64,000 bases of DNA from CAUZIZ01 sp965222655 (GTDB taxonomy: Bacteria; Acidobacteriota; UBA6911; RPQK01; JAJDTT01), in NCBI GenBank assembly GCA_965222655.1, contig CBDCUP010000022.1, positions 1,860,001 through 1,924,000 of the forward strand, written 5' to 3'. Positions 1 to 8,642 of this stretch are shown in pieces (the first letter of the stretch is position 1; every line of letters begins with the position of its first letter). The notes beneath the pieces were generated by a model. It was not told where the DNA came from, did not search any database, and saw only the letters and a list, made by a program, of their open reading frames with translations. A program made the position numbers and the translations under genes.

Positions 1-1
1 G

Positions 2-1225
2 GATACGTTCGATTACAAGCCAGATCTGGCCAAACACGACGGAAAGGCCCTGACCAACAAGGGCGAGATTGACACCTTCTTCGGCAAGCCTGGGAATCTG
101 ATGAAGTGTCCCTGGACCTTCCGCAAACGAGGCCAGAGCGGTCTCTGGGTCAGTGATCTTCTGCCTCACCTGGCCAGCTGCGCCGATGAGCTCTGCCTGA
201 TCCAATCGATGGTGGCCAAGAGCTCCAATCACACCCCCGCCACCTTCCAGATGAACAGCGGATTCGTGCGCAATGGCTTTCCCTCAATGGGCTCCTGGAT
301 CTCCTACGGTCTGGGAGCGGAGAGCCAGGATCTGCCTGCATTCGTCGTCCTTCCTGATTCCAGGGGCCTGCCTGCCGGCGGTTCTATCAATTGGACGGCT
401 GGATTCCTTCCAGCTGCCCAACAGGGCGTGGCTTTCAGGCACACCGGCGACCCCATTCCAGATCTCAAGACCCCCGAAAGCGTTTCCCCTGATCGTCGCC
501 AGGCAGAGATGGAGCTCGTAACCCAGATGAACCGGGAGTACCTGGAAGCCTATCCCGGGGACTCTACTCTGGAGGCGCGACTCCGGTCCTACCAACTGGC
601 CGCCCGGATGCAGTTGAGCGTGCCCGATATCGTGAGCCTCAAGGACGAAGGCCCGGAGGTCCAGAGACGATATGGTCTGGATCACGAGGTGACGGCTGGG
701 TTTGGCCGGAACTGCCTTCTCGCCAGAAGGCTCCTGGAGCGTGGAGTTCGCATGGTTCAAGTCTGGAGTGGAGGCGCCTTCGGGAAGCCCCGTATCAACT
801 GGGATGCCCACGAGGATATCGTGGAGAACCACGGCAACCAGGCGGCAACAATGGACAAGCCCCTGGCCGGACTATTAACGGATCTGAGAGAGCGGGGGAT
901 GCTGGAGGACACGCTGGTGGTATGGTCCACCGAGTTTGGCCGAACACCGGTTACCCAGGGGTTCGGAGCCACCGGCCGGGATCATCACCAGCACGCCTTT
1001 ACCTGCTGGCTGGCGGGCGCTGGCGTCAAGAAAGGTTTCTCCTACGGGATCACCGACGAAGTGGGCTACAATGTCGCCGAGAATCCCGTGACCGTCTATG
1101 ATTTCCATGCCACCATCCTCCACCTGCTGGGTCTGGACCACAAGAAGCTCACCTTCTACCACAACGGAATCCAGCGTCGTCTGACCGATGTCCACGGGCA
1201 TGTTGTGGAGGCTCTGCTGGGCTGA
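2..1225 (+). CDS. DUF1501 family exported protein, 5' truncated by the window edge
   Basis: The reading frame is open from base 2, upstream of the first ATG at 101, so the true start lies outside the window. The visible part covers the middle and C-terminal part of a DUF1501 protein, a branch of the alkaline phosphatase/sulfatase fold. Typical landmarks are SGLWVSDLLPHLA, the SWISYGLG block, NCLLARRLLERGVR, WSTEFGRTP, GRDHHQHAFTCWLAG and the closing RRLTDVHGHVV. It resembles the DUF1501 genes at 21053 and 25181, so a PSCyt/DUF1549/DUF1553 partner may lie just outside the window. The substrate of the family is unknown. The family call is secure; the function is not. Confidence 0.93.
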   Translation, partial: DTFDYKPDLAKHDGKALTNKGEIDTFFGKPGNLMKCPWTFRKRGQSGLWVSDLLPHLASCADELCLIQSMVAKSSNHTPATFQMNSGFVRNGFPSMGSWISYGLGAESQDLPAFVVLPDSRGLPAGGSINWTAGFLPAAQQGVAFRHTGDPIPDLKTPESVSPDRRQAEMELVTQMNREYLEAYPGDSTLEARLRSYQLAARMQLSVPDIVSLKDEGPEVQRRYGLDHEVTAGFGRNCLLARRLLERGVRMVQVWSGGAFGKPRINWDAHEDIVENHGNQAATMDKPLAGLLTDLRERGMLEDTLVVWSTEFGRTPVTQGFGATGRDHHQHAFTCWLAGAGVKKGFSYGITDEVGYNVAENPVTVYDFHATILHLLGLDHKKLTFYHNGIQRRLTDVHGHVVEALLG

Positions 1226-1235
1226 CAGAAGTAGA

Positions 1236-3710
1236 ATGACCCCAGAGCCCTTGAATCTTCCTGAAAAAGCACGGGTTGTCATCATCGGCGCCGGGGTTGT
1301 TGGCTCCAGCGCCGCCCACTATCTGACCCTTCACGGCTGGCGCGACGTTGTGGTGCTGGATCAGGGCCCACTCTTTGAGGTTCTTGGATCCACCTCCCAC
1401 GCTCCGGGTCTGGTATTCCAGACCAATCCCTCCCGAACCGTTTGTCAGCTAGCGCAATGGACGGTGGATCTCTACAACGAGCTGTCGTTGGAAGACGAGG
1501 GTCCGTGCTTCTATCCCGTAGGCAGTATTGAGATCGCGTACAGTCGCGAGCGTCAGCGGGAGCTGAAGCGGAGGCTCGGTTTCGCTCGATCCTGGGGACT
1601 ACCCGCCCAGATCATCACGCCTGCGGACGTGAAATCGCTGATTCCCAACCTGGACATTCAGCGAGTCCACGGTGGCTATCATGTCCCCTCGGACGGATTG
1701 GGGAAGGGTGTCCGCATCCTGAAGGCCCTGGCCCAGCAGGCCCAGAGCCGCGGCGCCATCTTCGTGCCGAATGCCCGGGTCAATCAGATTGAATCGAAGC
1801 AGGGAAGGGTGAGTGCCGTCATCTGCAATCAGGGCAGGATCGAGACCGAAGCGGTGCTCCTTTGTGCGGGAATCTGGGGCCCCAGGGTGGGAAGGCTTGC
1901 CGGGGTTCCGGTACCGATGCAGCCCATGCAGCATCTCTATGCTCGGACTGAGCCACTGCCGGAGCTGGCCGGGACCAGTACAGAGGTCGTCCACCCCGTT
2001 CTGCGGCACCAGGATCGATCCATGTACTTCCGGCAGGACTTTGACAGTTATGGTGTCGGGTCCTACCGCCACGAGCCCCTGACAGTCGACCTGGAGGATC
2101 TGGGCGAGGAGGAAACCGGGCAACCCAGATCGGCCCTCAGACCTTTTACGCCAGAACATTTCGAAAACGCCCGGGCCGATGCGCTAGAGCTTTTTCCCTC
2201 TTTCCGGGACGTCGAGTTTCCCTACCGCATCAACGGAATCTTTGCTTTCACGCCAGATGGGAATTCCCTCCTGGGACAGTCGTCCGTCCTGAAAGGATTC
2301 TGGCTGGCGGAAGCAGTGTGGTTGACTCATGGTGGCGGTGTGGGTAGGGCCATCGCCGAATACATGGTCGAGGGAGCCCCGCCGCTGGATCTGCGGGATG
2401 TCGACTGCAATCGCTTCCATTCCTATGTGCCCAGTCGCCCTTACGTCAGAAGACGTGGGGCGCAGCAATATCGAGAGGTCTACGACATTATTCATCCGCT
2501 CCAGCAGATGGAGCATCCCCGCCGGCTGCGGCTGAGCCCCTTTCACGCTCGTCTCGAAGAGCTGGGAGGGGAGATGTTCGAGAACGTGGGCTGGGAGCGC
2601 CCACAATGGTTCTCCTCCAACGTATCCCTTCCCCAACCCGCAGCGGGATGCGACCGCGAGGGTTGGTCTGCTCGTCACTGGTCGCCCTTGATTGCCGCCG
2701 AGCATCTGGCGACTAGAGAAGGTGTGTCCCTATTCGATCTGACCCCCTTTACCAAGCTCGAAATAAAAGGGACGCGGTGTCTATCCTTTCTCCAGCATCT
2801 GGCGGCCAATCAGATGGACCAGCTCCTGGGTAGGATCACCTATACCGCCCTGCTCAACCGGAACGCCGGCATCGAATGCGATCTCACGGTGACGCGGTTG
2901 GAGGAGCAGCGGTTCCTGATCATTGCCGGTGCCGGCACGGGTATGCACGACCTGGCTTGGATCCGTTCTCAGCTCTCAGGAAGGGAGGGGGTCCAGCTGA
3001 CCGATCTCACGTCAGCTTATTGTTGCCTGGGACTGTGGGGGCCCGCCTCGCGGGATCTCCTCCAGTCTGTCTGCGAGAACGATCTGTCCAACCCTGCGTT
3101 TCCCTACCTGACAGCCCAATCGATCTACGTGGGCCAGGTTCCGGTTCTGGCACTTCGAATCTCCTACGTGGGGGAGCTGGGATGGGAGCTCTACGCACCT
3201 ACCGAGTACGGGCTTCATCTCTGGGACACACTCTGGGAAGCCGGCTCCAGCCTCGGCCTTGCGGCTGCCGGTGGTGGAGCCTTTGAAAGCCTGAGACTGG
3301 AGAAGGGCTACCGATTCTGGGGAAATGATATCCACTCCGAAAACAACCCTATCGAGGCCGGGTTAGACTTCGCCGTCCGGATGTCCAAGGGAGATTTTCT
3401 GGGCCGGGAAGCGCTGGAAAGAATCCGTCAGGAGGGAGTCCGGCGCAAGCTCTGCTGTTTTCGTCTGGAGGATCCCCGAGTGGTGGTCATGGGCAAGGAG
3501 CCGATCTGGCACCAGGGCCGGGTTGTCGGGTACGTGACCAGCGCCAACTTCGGTTACACAGTTCGGGAGAGCATCGCCTATGGAAATCTCCCGGTCGAAC
3601 TCGCTCCTCTCGGCAGCAGTGTCGAGGTCGAGTTCTTCGGCGAGCGGCATCCCGCGACGGTAGTTTCCGAACCACGCTACGATCCGAAGAACACCCGACT
3701 CACAGAGTGA
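1236..3710 (+). CDS. dmg: Dimethylglycine oxidase/dehydrogenase-like flavoprotein (FAD domain + GcvT-type folate domain)
   Basis: About 824 residues, matching the usual ~830 of dimethylglycine oxidase. The N-terminus holds the dinucleotide motif VVIIGAGVVGSS (about 14-25), then GSTSHAPGLVFQTNPS (about 51-66), whose His55 corresponds to the covalent flavin His of the Arthrobacter enzyme as I remember it. From about residue 440 a GcvT-like aminomethyltransferase domain follows, with SYVGELGWELY and FESLRLEKGYRFWGND. Known enzymes of this family demethylate N,N-dimethylglycine to sarcosine and pass the one-carbon unit to tetrahydrofolate. I chose ATG 1236; an in-frame ATG at 1188 would overlap the previous gene by 38 bases. 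Sarcosine dehydrogenase-like activity is the alternative. Confidence 0.9.
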   Translation: MTPEPLNLPEKARVVIIGAGVVGSSAAHYLTLHGWRDVVVLDQGPLFEVLGSTSHAPGLVFQTNPSRTVCQLAQWTVDLYNELSLEDEGPCFYPVGSIEIAYSRERQRELKRRLGFARSWGLPAQIITPADVKSLIPNLDIQRVHGGYHVPSDGLGKGVRILKALAQQAQSRGAIFVPNARVNQIESKQGRVSAVICNQGRIETEAVLLCAGIWGPRVGRLAGVPVPMQPMQHLYARTEPLPELAGTSTEVVHPVLRHQDRSMYFRQDFDSYGVGSYRHEPLTVDLEDLGEEETGQPRSALRPFTPEHFENARADALELFPSFRDVEFPYRINGIFAFTPDGNSLLGQSSVLKGFWLAEAVWLTHGGGVGRAIAEYMVEGAPPLDLRDVDCNRFHSYVPSRPYVRRRGAQQYREVYDIIHPLQQMEHPRRLRLSPFHARLEELGGEMFENVGWERPQWFSSNVSLPQPAAGCDREGWSARHWSPLIAAEHLATREGVSLFDLTPFTKLEIKGTRCLSFLQHLAANQMDQLLGRITYTALLNRNAGIECDLTVTRLEEQRFLIIAGAGTGMHDLAWIRSQLSGREGVQLTDLTSAYCCLGLWGPASRDLLQSVCENDLSNPAFPYLTAQSIYVGQVPVLALRISYVGELGWELYAPTEYGLHLWDTLWEAGSSLGLAAAGGGAFESLRLEKGYRFWGNDIHSENNPIEAGLDFAVRMSKGDFLGREALERIRQEGVRRKLCCFRLEDPRVVVMGKEPIWHQGRVVGYVTSANFGYTVRESIAYGNLPVELAPLGSSVEVEFFGERHPATVVSEPRYDPKNTRLTE

Positions 3711-4080
3711 GATAGCTGAACCATTCGAGAAAGAAACTGTGCTCACCCCTGCCATGATTGTCGCTACCGCTTCTGACAGAGGAGCGGTCCCGATCACCGA
3801 TCGGGACATGCTGCAAGAGGAGGCCAATCGGCCACCGTCCGTTTGGTCCGCTATTTCCGGCATCCGTATGCCGGGACCGCCCTTTGCAGTCCCATCTCTG
3901 TTATTGGCGGTTCTTGGGTGACCTCCTAGCCAAATGAAGGTTCAGCTTGGGATTCCAGCATCAACTGCTCCCCTTGATGGGGTGGGTGGGCAGGTGAAGA
4001 TCTCGTTGACAGTGAACGGACCCTCTGCGATCATCGGTCAGATACGCAGGTAGCAACGAGTTTTCGTTCCCCACTTCCTG
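3711..4080. other. Intergenic stretch with a module C fragment
   Basis: No convincing gene. Directly after the stop of the flavoprotein gene, 3716-3741 matches the cattcgagaaagaaact end of repeat module C. A 60-codon open frame at 3739-3921 has no family features and is not annotated. The rest, up to the terminal repeat at 4081, shows nothing I recognise. Confidence 0.5.
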
Positions 4081-4120
4081 TCCTAGCAGCCTGTCGGACT
4101 TAACTCGAAGACAGGTAAGC

Positions 4121-4137
4121 CACTGGTTTGACCAGTG
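4121..4137. repeat. Short hairpin near the IS200 left end
   Basis: Perfect 7-bp stem cactggt/accagtg with a 3-nt loop. IS200/IS605 elements carry subterminal hairpins recognised by TnpA, so this may mark the left end; its exact role is inferred from position. Confidence 0.4.
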
Positions 4138-4175
4138 AGACTTTAAAGGTTTGACATTTAGATTCAGTAATAGGA

Positions 4176-4214
4176 TGCCTCCTTTGGGGCTTGGCGGTAC
4201 CCACAAAGGAGGCA
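4176..4214 (+). promoter_or_regulatory. Hairpin that hides the ribosome binding site of the IS200-type transposase
   Basis: Perfect 11-bp stem, 4176-4186 with 4204-4214, around a 17-nt loop. The 3' arm contains caaaggaggc, that is, the Shine-Dalgarno sequence aaggagg of the transposase gene whose ATG is at 4221. Folding would block translation. IS200 itself is known to be silenced by an RBS-sequestering hairpin, so this is probably the same device. Confidence 0.7.
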
Positions 4215-4220
4215 TAAAGT

Positions 4221-4640
4221 ATGTCATATGAGAGCTTAAGCCATACCCGATGGGACTGCAAATACCACATCGTGTTTGTCCCCAAAGGGAGGAGGAAAGT
4301 GCTGTACGGAAAGATTCGAGAGTTTCTGGGCCCGGTCTTCCGAGAATTGGCGAGGCAAAGGGAGAGCAACATCCTGGAAGGGCACATGGTGGTAGATCAT
4401 GTGCATATGTTGATCCAGGTCCCGCCAAAGTATTCGGTGGCTCAGGTGATCGGTTACCTCAAGGGGAAAAGCGCGATTGCTGTAGCGCGCCAATTTGGGG
4501 GCAGGAAGCGCAACTTCAACGGCGAGAAGTTGTGGGCGTGCGGCTATGCGGTCTCCACAGTTGGATTCGAGGAGAAGCAAATTCGCAAGTACATTCGCCA
4601 CCAAGATCACCTCGACGGCAAAGACGACGGCTTGTTTTAA
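4221..4640 (+). CDS. tnpA: IS200/IS605-type Y1 transposase TnpA
   Basis: 139 residues, the usual length of the single-tyrosine HUH transposases of the IS200/IS605 group. The N-terminus has WDCKYHIVFVPKGRRK, the HUH motif is DHVHMLIQVPP (about residues 59-69), and the catalytic tyrosine sits in IRKYIRHQ near the C-terminus. These enzymes move single-stranded DNA by recognising subterminal hairpins. No tnpB-like gene accompanies it, so it is an IS200-type element. The ATG at 4221 follows a strong but sequestered RBS. It lies between the left terminal repeat and the transposase gene of an IS1182-type element. Confidence 0.95.
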   Translation: MSYESLSHTRWDCKYHIVFVPKGRRKVLYGKIREFLGPVFRELARQRESNILEGHMVVDHVHMLIQVPPKYSVAQVIGYLKGKSAIAVARQFGGRKRNFNGEKLWACGYAVSTVGFEEKQIRKYIRHQDHLDGKDDGLF

Positions 4641-4652
4641 CGATTAAGGATT

Positions 4653-4728
4653 GGCCGCCCTTGGGGCGGCTCACAACCGCCAAGCTCCCCGCTCTGCGGG
4701 GACGTTATGACTTACAGGCGTTTCTGAA
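4653..4728. repeat. Probable right end of the IS200-type element with two hairpins
   Basis: Just after the transposase stop are the hairpins gccgcccttggggcggc and ccccgctctgcgggg. Right-end hairpins are typical of IS200/IS605; the exact cleavage site cannot be assigned by eye. Confidence 0.5.
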
Positions 4729-4853
4729 ATTTAAGTAGGCACTTCGTGCCGACGGCCAAGGCCGTAAAAGGCTGTTTCGGGACACCCCGGCTGTGACGAA
4801 AGGGCGGTCTCAGAGAACAGCTCACTTGATTGAAATTCCGAGACTGTTAAGTT
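4729..4853. mobile_element. Mini-element: both ends of the IS91-like element with the transposase deleted
   Basis: The left part (taggcac..cgtgccgacggcc..ggccgtaaaagg, 4735-4771) matches the left end of the IS91-like element at 46021-46057. The right part, 4832-4853, matches 47479-47500 over 22 bases without mismatch. The full copy is about 1.49 kb; this copy is about 125 bases. It is best read as an internally deleted, non-autonomous derivative that could be moved by the transposase at 46137. Confidence 0.75.
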
Positions 4854-4953
4854 TAAGGTTTGATTAAAAGTGTTGCATGACCAAGCACGAAAAGCGATGA
4901 GTCATCTGCTCTGCGGCGGTGATTTGGCCGCTGAAACGACGCGGCCCACCTCT

Positions 4954-6339
4954 TCAGAGGGTGGCACGGGCCATCGTCGGCTGGCGGCAGGAGAGGTTGT
5001 ACATTCTTTTCAGATTCCAGGCGATGCTGGCCAGAGTCCACTCCCGGTCTGCTGCCTCCGCTCCTCTGAGAGAGAACTGCGTAAAGCCCATCACCGATTT
5101 GATGATCCCAAAGACGGGCTCCGGGACGGCTTTGCGTTGCCCGTAAATGGCTCGACCCGCGGGGGTCTTCAACCGGTATCTCATCTGCTCCACCGCATCG
5201 GCGTCTTGCCCGGGCGGCTCCGGTTGTTTCCAGCGTTCGGTCGGCCGCAAGTGGTGGGCTTCCCGCTCGACCGCAATATAGGGGACAATCGCGTGCTCGC
5301 CACAAAGCTCCACGTTGGGGCCACTGAAGTAGCCGCTGTCGGCCAGCAACTCCTGGGCCCGACCCAGCGACTCGGGCAGGGCTTGCAGCGCCGCCAGGGC
5401 CGGCTCCAATTCTTTCTTGTCGTCGGCGTTTTGCGGGACATGAGCCGCCACAATCAAGAAGCTGTCGTTATCGACCAAGGCCTGAGCGTTGTAGCATTGC
5501 TCAAATCCCCCGCCCGAGACCGGCATGATCCGAGACTCTTCATCCGTCAGATTGATCTGATCCTGGTCTCGAATTCCTCCTTGGGGCGGTTGGGGGGGGC
5601 GACCCCGCGGTTTGTTTCCCCGTTTCCTCTGGGCTTGCCGCTTGGCCACTTTGGCTTCATATTCGGCCTGCTCACCTGCCTGCCGCTCGGCCGCCCGCTG
5701 GGCCAGCTTCTGCTTTGCTTCCTCGATCGCTTTCAACCGTTCCTCCCGCCGCGCCAGCTCAGCCGGGATGTCCATCCCTTCCGTTTCTTCTCGTCCATCC
5801 GCTGCCTCGGCCAGCCGCATCAACTCTTCCACTTCTTCTCGCAGCCGCGCTTCCAGCTTCCGGATGTGCCCCCAACTCAACGCACTGTGCTTGGAGGCAT
5901 TGGCTTTGACCTTCGTGCCATCCAAACTCACGCGGCCCAACTTCAGAAATCCCATCGCCTGGGCCAGCAGCAAGATCTCCACAAACAGCGGCTTCAGCTC
6001 TTGCAAAAATCGCTTCCGGAAATGGGCGAGGGTGTCGTGATCCGGATGCGTGTTGCCGGCGAGGTAGCGAAACGCCACCGAATCGTAGCTGGCTTGCTCC
6101 AACTTCCGACTCGAAAACACCCCCGTGGCATAGCCGTAAAACAACAACGCCAGCATCATGGCCGGATGGTAGCCTTCCGATCCCCGCTTCGTGTAGGAAT
6201 CCTCCAGCTTCCTCAGCTCCAGCTTGCTCACAACCTCCACCACGAAGCGAGCCAGATGCGTCTCCGGCAGCCATTCCTGCACCGAAGGGGGAAACAGATA
6301 AGGAGTCTCTCGATCGACTACTTTAAATCGATTCGCCAT
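4954..6339 (-). CDS. IS1182-family transposase
   Basis: 461 residues from the ATG at 6339; longer starts would run into the terminal repeat. The N-terminal block (FPPSVQEWLPETHLARFVVE, YHPAMMLALLFYGYATG, FRYLAGNTHPDHDTLAHFRK) is the DUF772 region of IS1182/IS5-type transposases. The DDE catalytic core follows, with VSLDGTKVKANAS, ADSGYFS and a C-terminal block ending MGFTQFSLRGAEAADREWTLASIAWNLKRM. A Lys/Arg/Glu-rich coiled stretch lies in the middle (about 180-270). The gene is intact, so the element may still supply transposase in trans although its left side is interrupted. Confidence 0.93.
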   Translation of the reverse strand: MANRFKVVDRETPYLFPPSVQEWLPETHLARFVVEVVSKLELRKLEDSYTKRGSEGYHPAMMLALLFYGYATGVFSSRKLEQASYDSVAFRYLAGNTHPDHDTLAHFRKRFLQELKPLFVEILLLAQAMGFLKLGRVSLDGTKVKANASKHSALSWGHIRKLEARLREEVEELMRLAEAADGREETEGMDIPAELARREERLKAIEEAKQKLAQRAAERQAGEQAEYEAKVAKRQAQRKRGNKPRGRPPQPPQGGIRDQDQINLTDEESRIMPVSGGGFEQCYNAQALVDNDSFLIVAAHVPQNADDKKELEPALAALQALPESLGRAQELLADSGYFSGPNVELCGEHAIVPYIAVEREAHHLRPTERWKQPEPPGQDADAVEQMRYRLKTPAGRAIYGQRKAVPEPVFGIIKSVMGFTQFSLRGAEAADREWTLASIAWNLKRMYNLSCRQPTMARATL

Positions 6340-6398
6340 CACTAATGATGCCTGTGGGGTATGACCTCGAAAGTCCGACAGGCTGCTAGGAGTCAAGA

Positions 6399-7688
6399 AT
6401 GAGTTTGTCGAAGTCACTATCAGTCTCCGTCGTGATCAAGTGTCTGATTCTCCTCGCTGGGATGTCGGTCTTTGTGTCCAACGCAGCGATATACAGAATC
6501 GGGTGTGGTTTCCTCGGGTCATTTCCCTTTTCCAGTGTCACAACTCTCTTCGAGGACCAGAAAATCGAGCTCGATGGCATCTGGAACAACACCTCTTTTG
6601 GTAGCAGCGGGAGCGCGAATTTCGCCTTGCAGCTGCAGAGTGATCAGCTGTCGATGGACTTCAACCTGAACGGAGGCGTTTTCGGCCAAGGCGATCCTCC
6701 CAACGTAAGCGTACCCGGCACCGTCGGCACGGGCGGCATCATTTTCGAAGCCGAGAACGACCCCTTTTACGGAGATATAAGCTTCTTGATTGGCTACGAT
6801 GCCTCGATCACCGCTAGCTTTACCGACGTTCCTTCTCCGGGAATCGATCGTGTAGAGGCAACGGGAACTATGGTTCCCCCGGACGGGGATGGGGGAGCGG
6901 CCGCGATCTCGGTGAACTATACCGTATTCTTCCCTGGTGGCGGTTCGGCTGTGGGGGTCATCGACGCGACACAGAGCTCGGGGCCAAGCCCCGTCACCTT
7001 GTTCTTCGCTCAGGTCGGCAGCGGCGGCGGTTTCACTTCGGATATTGTCTTCAGCAATCCGACAGATCAGACTGTAACGGGAGTCATCAGTTTCGGCGAC
7101 GACGCGGGTCTCCCACTGTCGTTCGGCATCGCCAGTGGTGGCACTGCATCGGTATCTGGCCCTGGGGCAAGCCCCACCGGTCAGGCCCGGGAATCGGTGG
7201 CCTTCTCGATCGCTCCTTTTGCAACCGAGACGATTTCCACGGACGGTCTCGGAGGCTTGAAAGTAGGTTCCGCGGCCGTCCTTTCAGACGGTTTCCTGGG
7301 AGGAGTCATACGATTCAGTTTGCCTGGAGTCGGTATTGCCGGCGTACCGTCGAGCCTTCCGCTTCAAGCCTTCATCATGCCGGTGCGGAGGGTTGCCGGC
7401 GGCATCAATACCGGGGTAGCACTTCGCAATGTAAGCGGTAAAGCCGTGAACATCACGGTGAGTCTGCGAGAGGGCGATGCGGAGGTCGCATCGAAGGTGT
7501 TGCAGGACTTCCCGGCCAACGGCCACCTAGCCCAGTTCATCAATGAGATGTTTCCGGGTGTCGACACCGACAGTTTTGTGGGAAGCCTGATCGTTCGTGT
7601 GGACGATGGATTGGTGGGCGGAACCGGCTTGGAACTGGGTCCCGACCCGGGTCAGTTTACGACTTTGCCCGTGACCCCTGTGCCGTAG
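6399..7688 (+). CDS. Secreted protein of unknown function, acidobacterial type
   Basis: 429 residues with a Sec signal peptide (about 1-29, hydrophobic VIKCLILLAGMSVFVSNA). The middle is Gly/Ser/Thr-rich and beta-like. The C-terminal half (from about residue 203, FFAQVGSGGGFTSDIVFSNP) resembles a module I recall from secreted Acidobacteriota proteins, in which an FxxGGGFxS(D/T)IVxxNP segment precedes an Ig-like beta domain. No catalytic motif is visible. The start codon is 8 bases from the right end of the IS1182-type element, so the native promoter has probably been replaced or lost. Function unknown. Confidence 0.8.
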   Translation: MSLSKSLSVSVVIKCLILLAGMSVFVSNAAIYRIGCGFLGSFPFSSVTTLFEDQKIELDGIWNNTSFGSSGSANFALQLQSDQLSMDFNLNGGVFGQGDPPNVSVPGTVGTGGIIFEAENDPFYGDISFLIGYDASITASFTDVPSPGIDRVEATGTMVPPDGDGGAAAISVNYTVFFPGGGSAVGVIDATQSSGPSPVTLFFAQVGSGGGFTSDIVFSNPTDQTVTGVISFGDDAGLPLSFGIASGGTASVSGPGASPTGQARESVAFSIAPFATETISTDGLGGLKVGSAAVLSDGFLGGVIRFSLPGVGIAGVPSSLPLQAFIMPVRRVAGGINTGVALRNVSGKAVNITVSLREGDAEVASKVLQDFPANGHLAQFINEMFPGVDTDSFVGSLIVRVDDGLVGGTGLELGPDPGQFTTLPVTPVP

Positions 7689-7734
7689 CGCCTCGGGTTG
7701 AGGCGGCGAAGTCGCTGCCGACATCGACGGGCGA

Positions 7735-8541
7735 TCAGTTGCCTTTTGCCGGAATAGGGATCTGGGGCGGGTGGGTCCGTCGATAAGCCATTAGCGCGGC
7801 TCCAACCAAGAAAAACACAATACAGATCCACTGATTGAGCGTAAGCCAACCCACGACCGGACGCAGATCGCTGCGAAAGAACTCCACCACGAAGCGAAGG
7901 GTTCCGTACGCTATCAGGTAGATCCCCAGTAGCATCCCCCTAAACCTGTCCGGTCGTAGAGCCAGCGAAACCAGCACGCCGCTCAATGCCAGATTCCCGA
8001 TAACCAGATAGATCTGGGCTGGGTGGAGTGGAACCCCCAGAAGACCACAGGCACTCCGGGGATCGGTATGGGTGACCGCCCAGGGTAGACCTTCGGCCTC
8101 ACTGCCATGGCAGCAGCCCTGGGCAAAGCACCCCAACCGAGCAATGCCCTGATACAGCGAGGCAGAAGTCACAACGAGATCCATCCCTCCCAAGGGGTAT
8201 CCAACCAGGGGATGAAGGACAAAGAAGAGATACAACGCGCCCAGGACAGCCGTGAGAGCGCCCATGGAGGCTTGGCCGCCCCCGAACAGAAGCGTGCGAA
8301 AGGTCAGGTCAACACCAGGTAAGCTGGCAAAGTACCACTGGATCGCAAAGAGAATGCGACTCCCGACGTAGGCCATTCCCAAGACGAGCAGGGCACTATC
8401 GAGACTGAACTCCAATGAGATTCCCCGCCTCTGTGCCAGATTGAGACCAAGTATCAGCGCCGGCACAATGCCCAGCAGATAAGCCAGCATGTATGAGTTC
8501 ACGGGGTAGCCTGCCAGCTCGAAAAGCGTCTGAGGGAACAT
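7735..8541 (-). CDS. lgt: Prolipoprotein diacylglyceryl transferase-like membrane protein
   Basis: 268 residues from ATG 8541, with about seven hydrophobic segments. Lgt transfers diacylglycerol to the cysteine of prolipoproteins at the inner membrane. The family signature is present in a cysteine-rich variant, IARLGCFAQGCCHG, where the Escherichia coli enzyme has GRIGNFIN. A C-terminal YGTLRFVVEFFRSD block matches the conserved Lgt segment. The several predicted lipoproteins in the window fit this role. An in-frame upstream ATG at 8595 would add 18 polar residues and is less likely. It converges with the gene at 6399. Confidence 0.87.
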   Translation of the reverse strand: MFPQTLFELAGYPVNSYMLAYLLGIVPALILGLNLAQRRGISLEFSLDSALLVLGMAYVGSRILFAIQWYFASLPGVDLTFRTLLFGGGQASMGALTAVLGALYLFFVLHPLVGYPLGGMDLVVTSASLYQGIARLGCFAQGCCHGSEAEGLPWAVTHTDPRSACGLLGVPLHPAQIYLVIGNLALSGVLVSLALRPDRFRGMLLGIYLIAYGTLRFVVEFFRSDLRPVVGWLTLNQWICIVFFLVGAALMAYRRTHPPQIPIPAKGN

Positions 8542-8642
8542 GACTGGTCGAGTATACAGGGATGCCACTCTTGAATCGCCGCAACCGAAAGCCATCGAAC
8601 TCCGAAGTGTCTTCCTGGACCTCGGCCTTGCAAGTGGAGGGT

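Larger units (their letters stand above)
4081..6391. mobile_element. IS1182-type element split by IS200-type and IS91-like insertions
   Basis: A perfect 21-bp terminal inverted repeat is seen at 4081-4101 and 6371-6391 (core agcagcctgtcggactt). Inside lie, left to right, an IS200-type unit (about 4105-4728), a ~125-bp IS91-like remnant (about 4729-4853) and a minus-strand IS1182 transposase (4954-6339). Removing the two guests leaves about 1.56 kb, a normal IS1182 length, so I infer that they inserted between the left end and the transposase gene. No target duplication could be defined by eye. The right end lies only 8 bases before the start codon of the gene at 6399. Confidence 0.75.

Noticed and set aside
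3739..3921. 60-codon small protein after the flavoprotein gene
   Set aside because: Starts in a repeat fragment, lacks an RBS and shows no recognisable features.
4870..6345. 491-codon plus-strand frame across the IS1182 transposase
   Set aside because: Antisense of a clear transposase; long only because of the codon use of the real gene.
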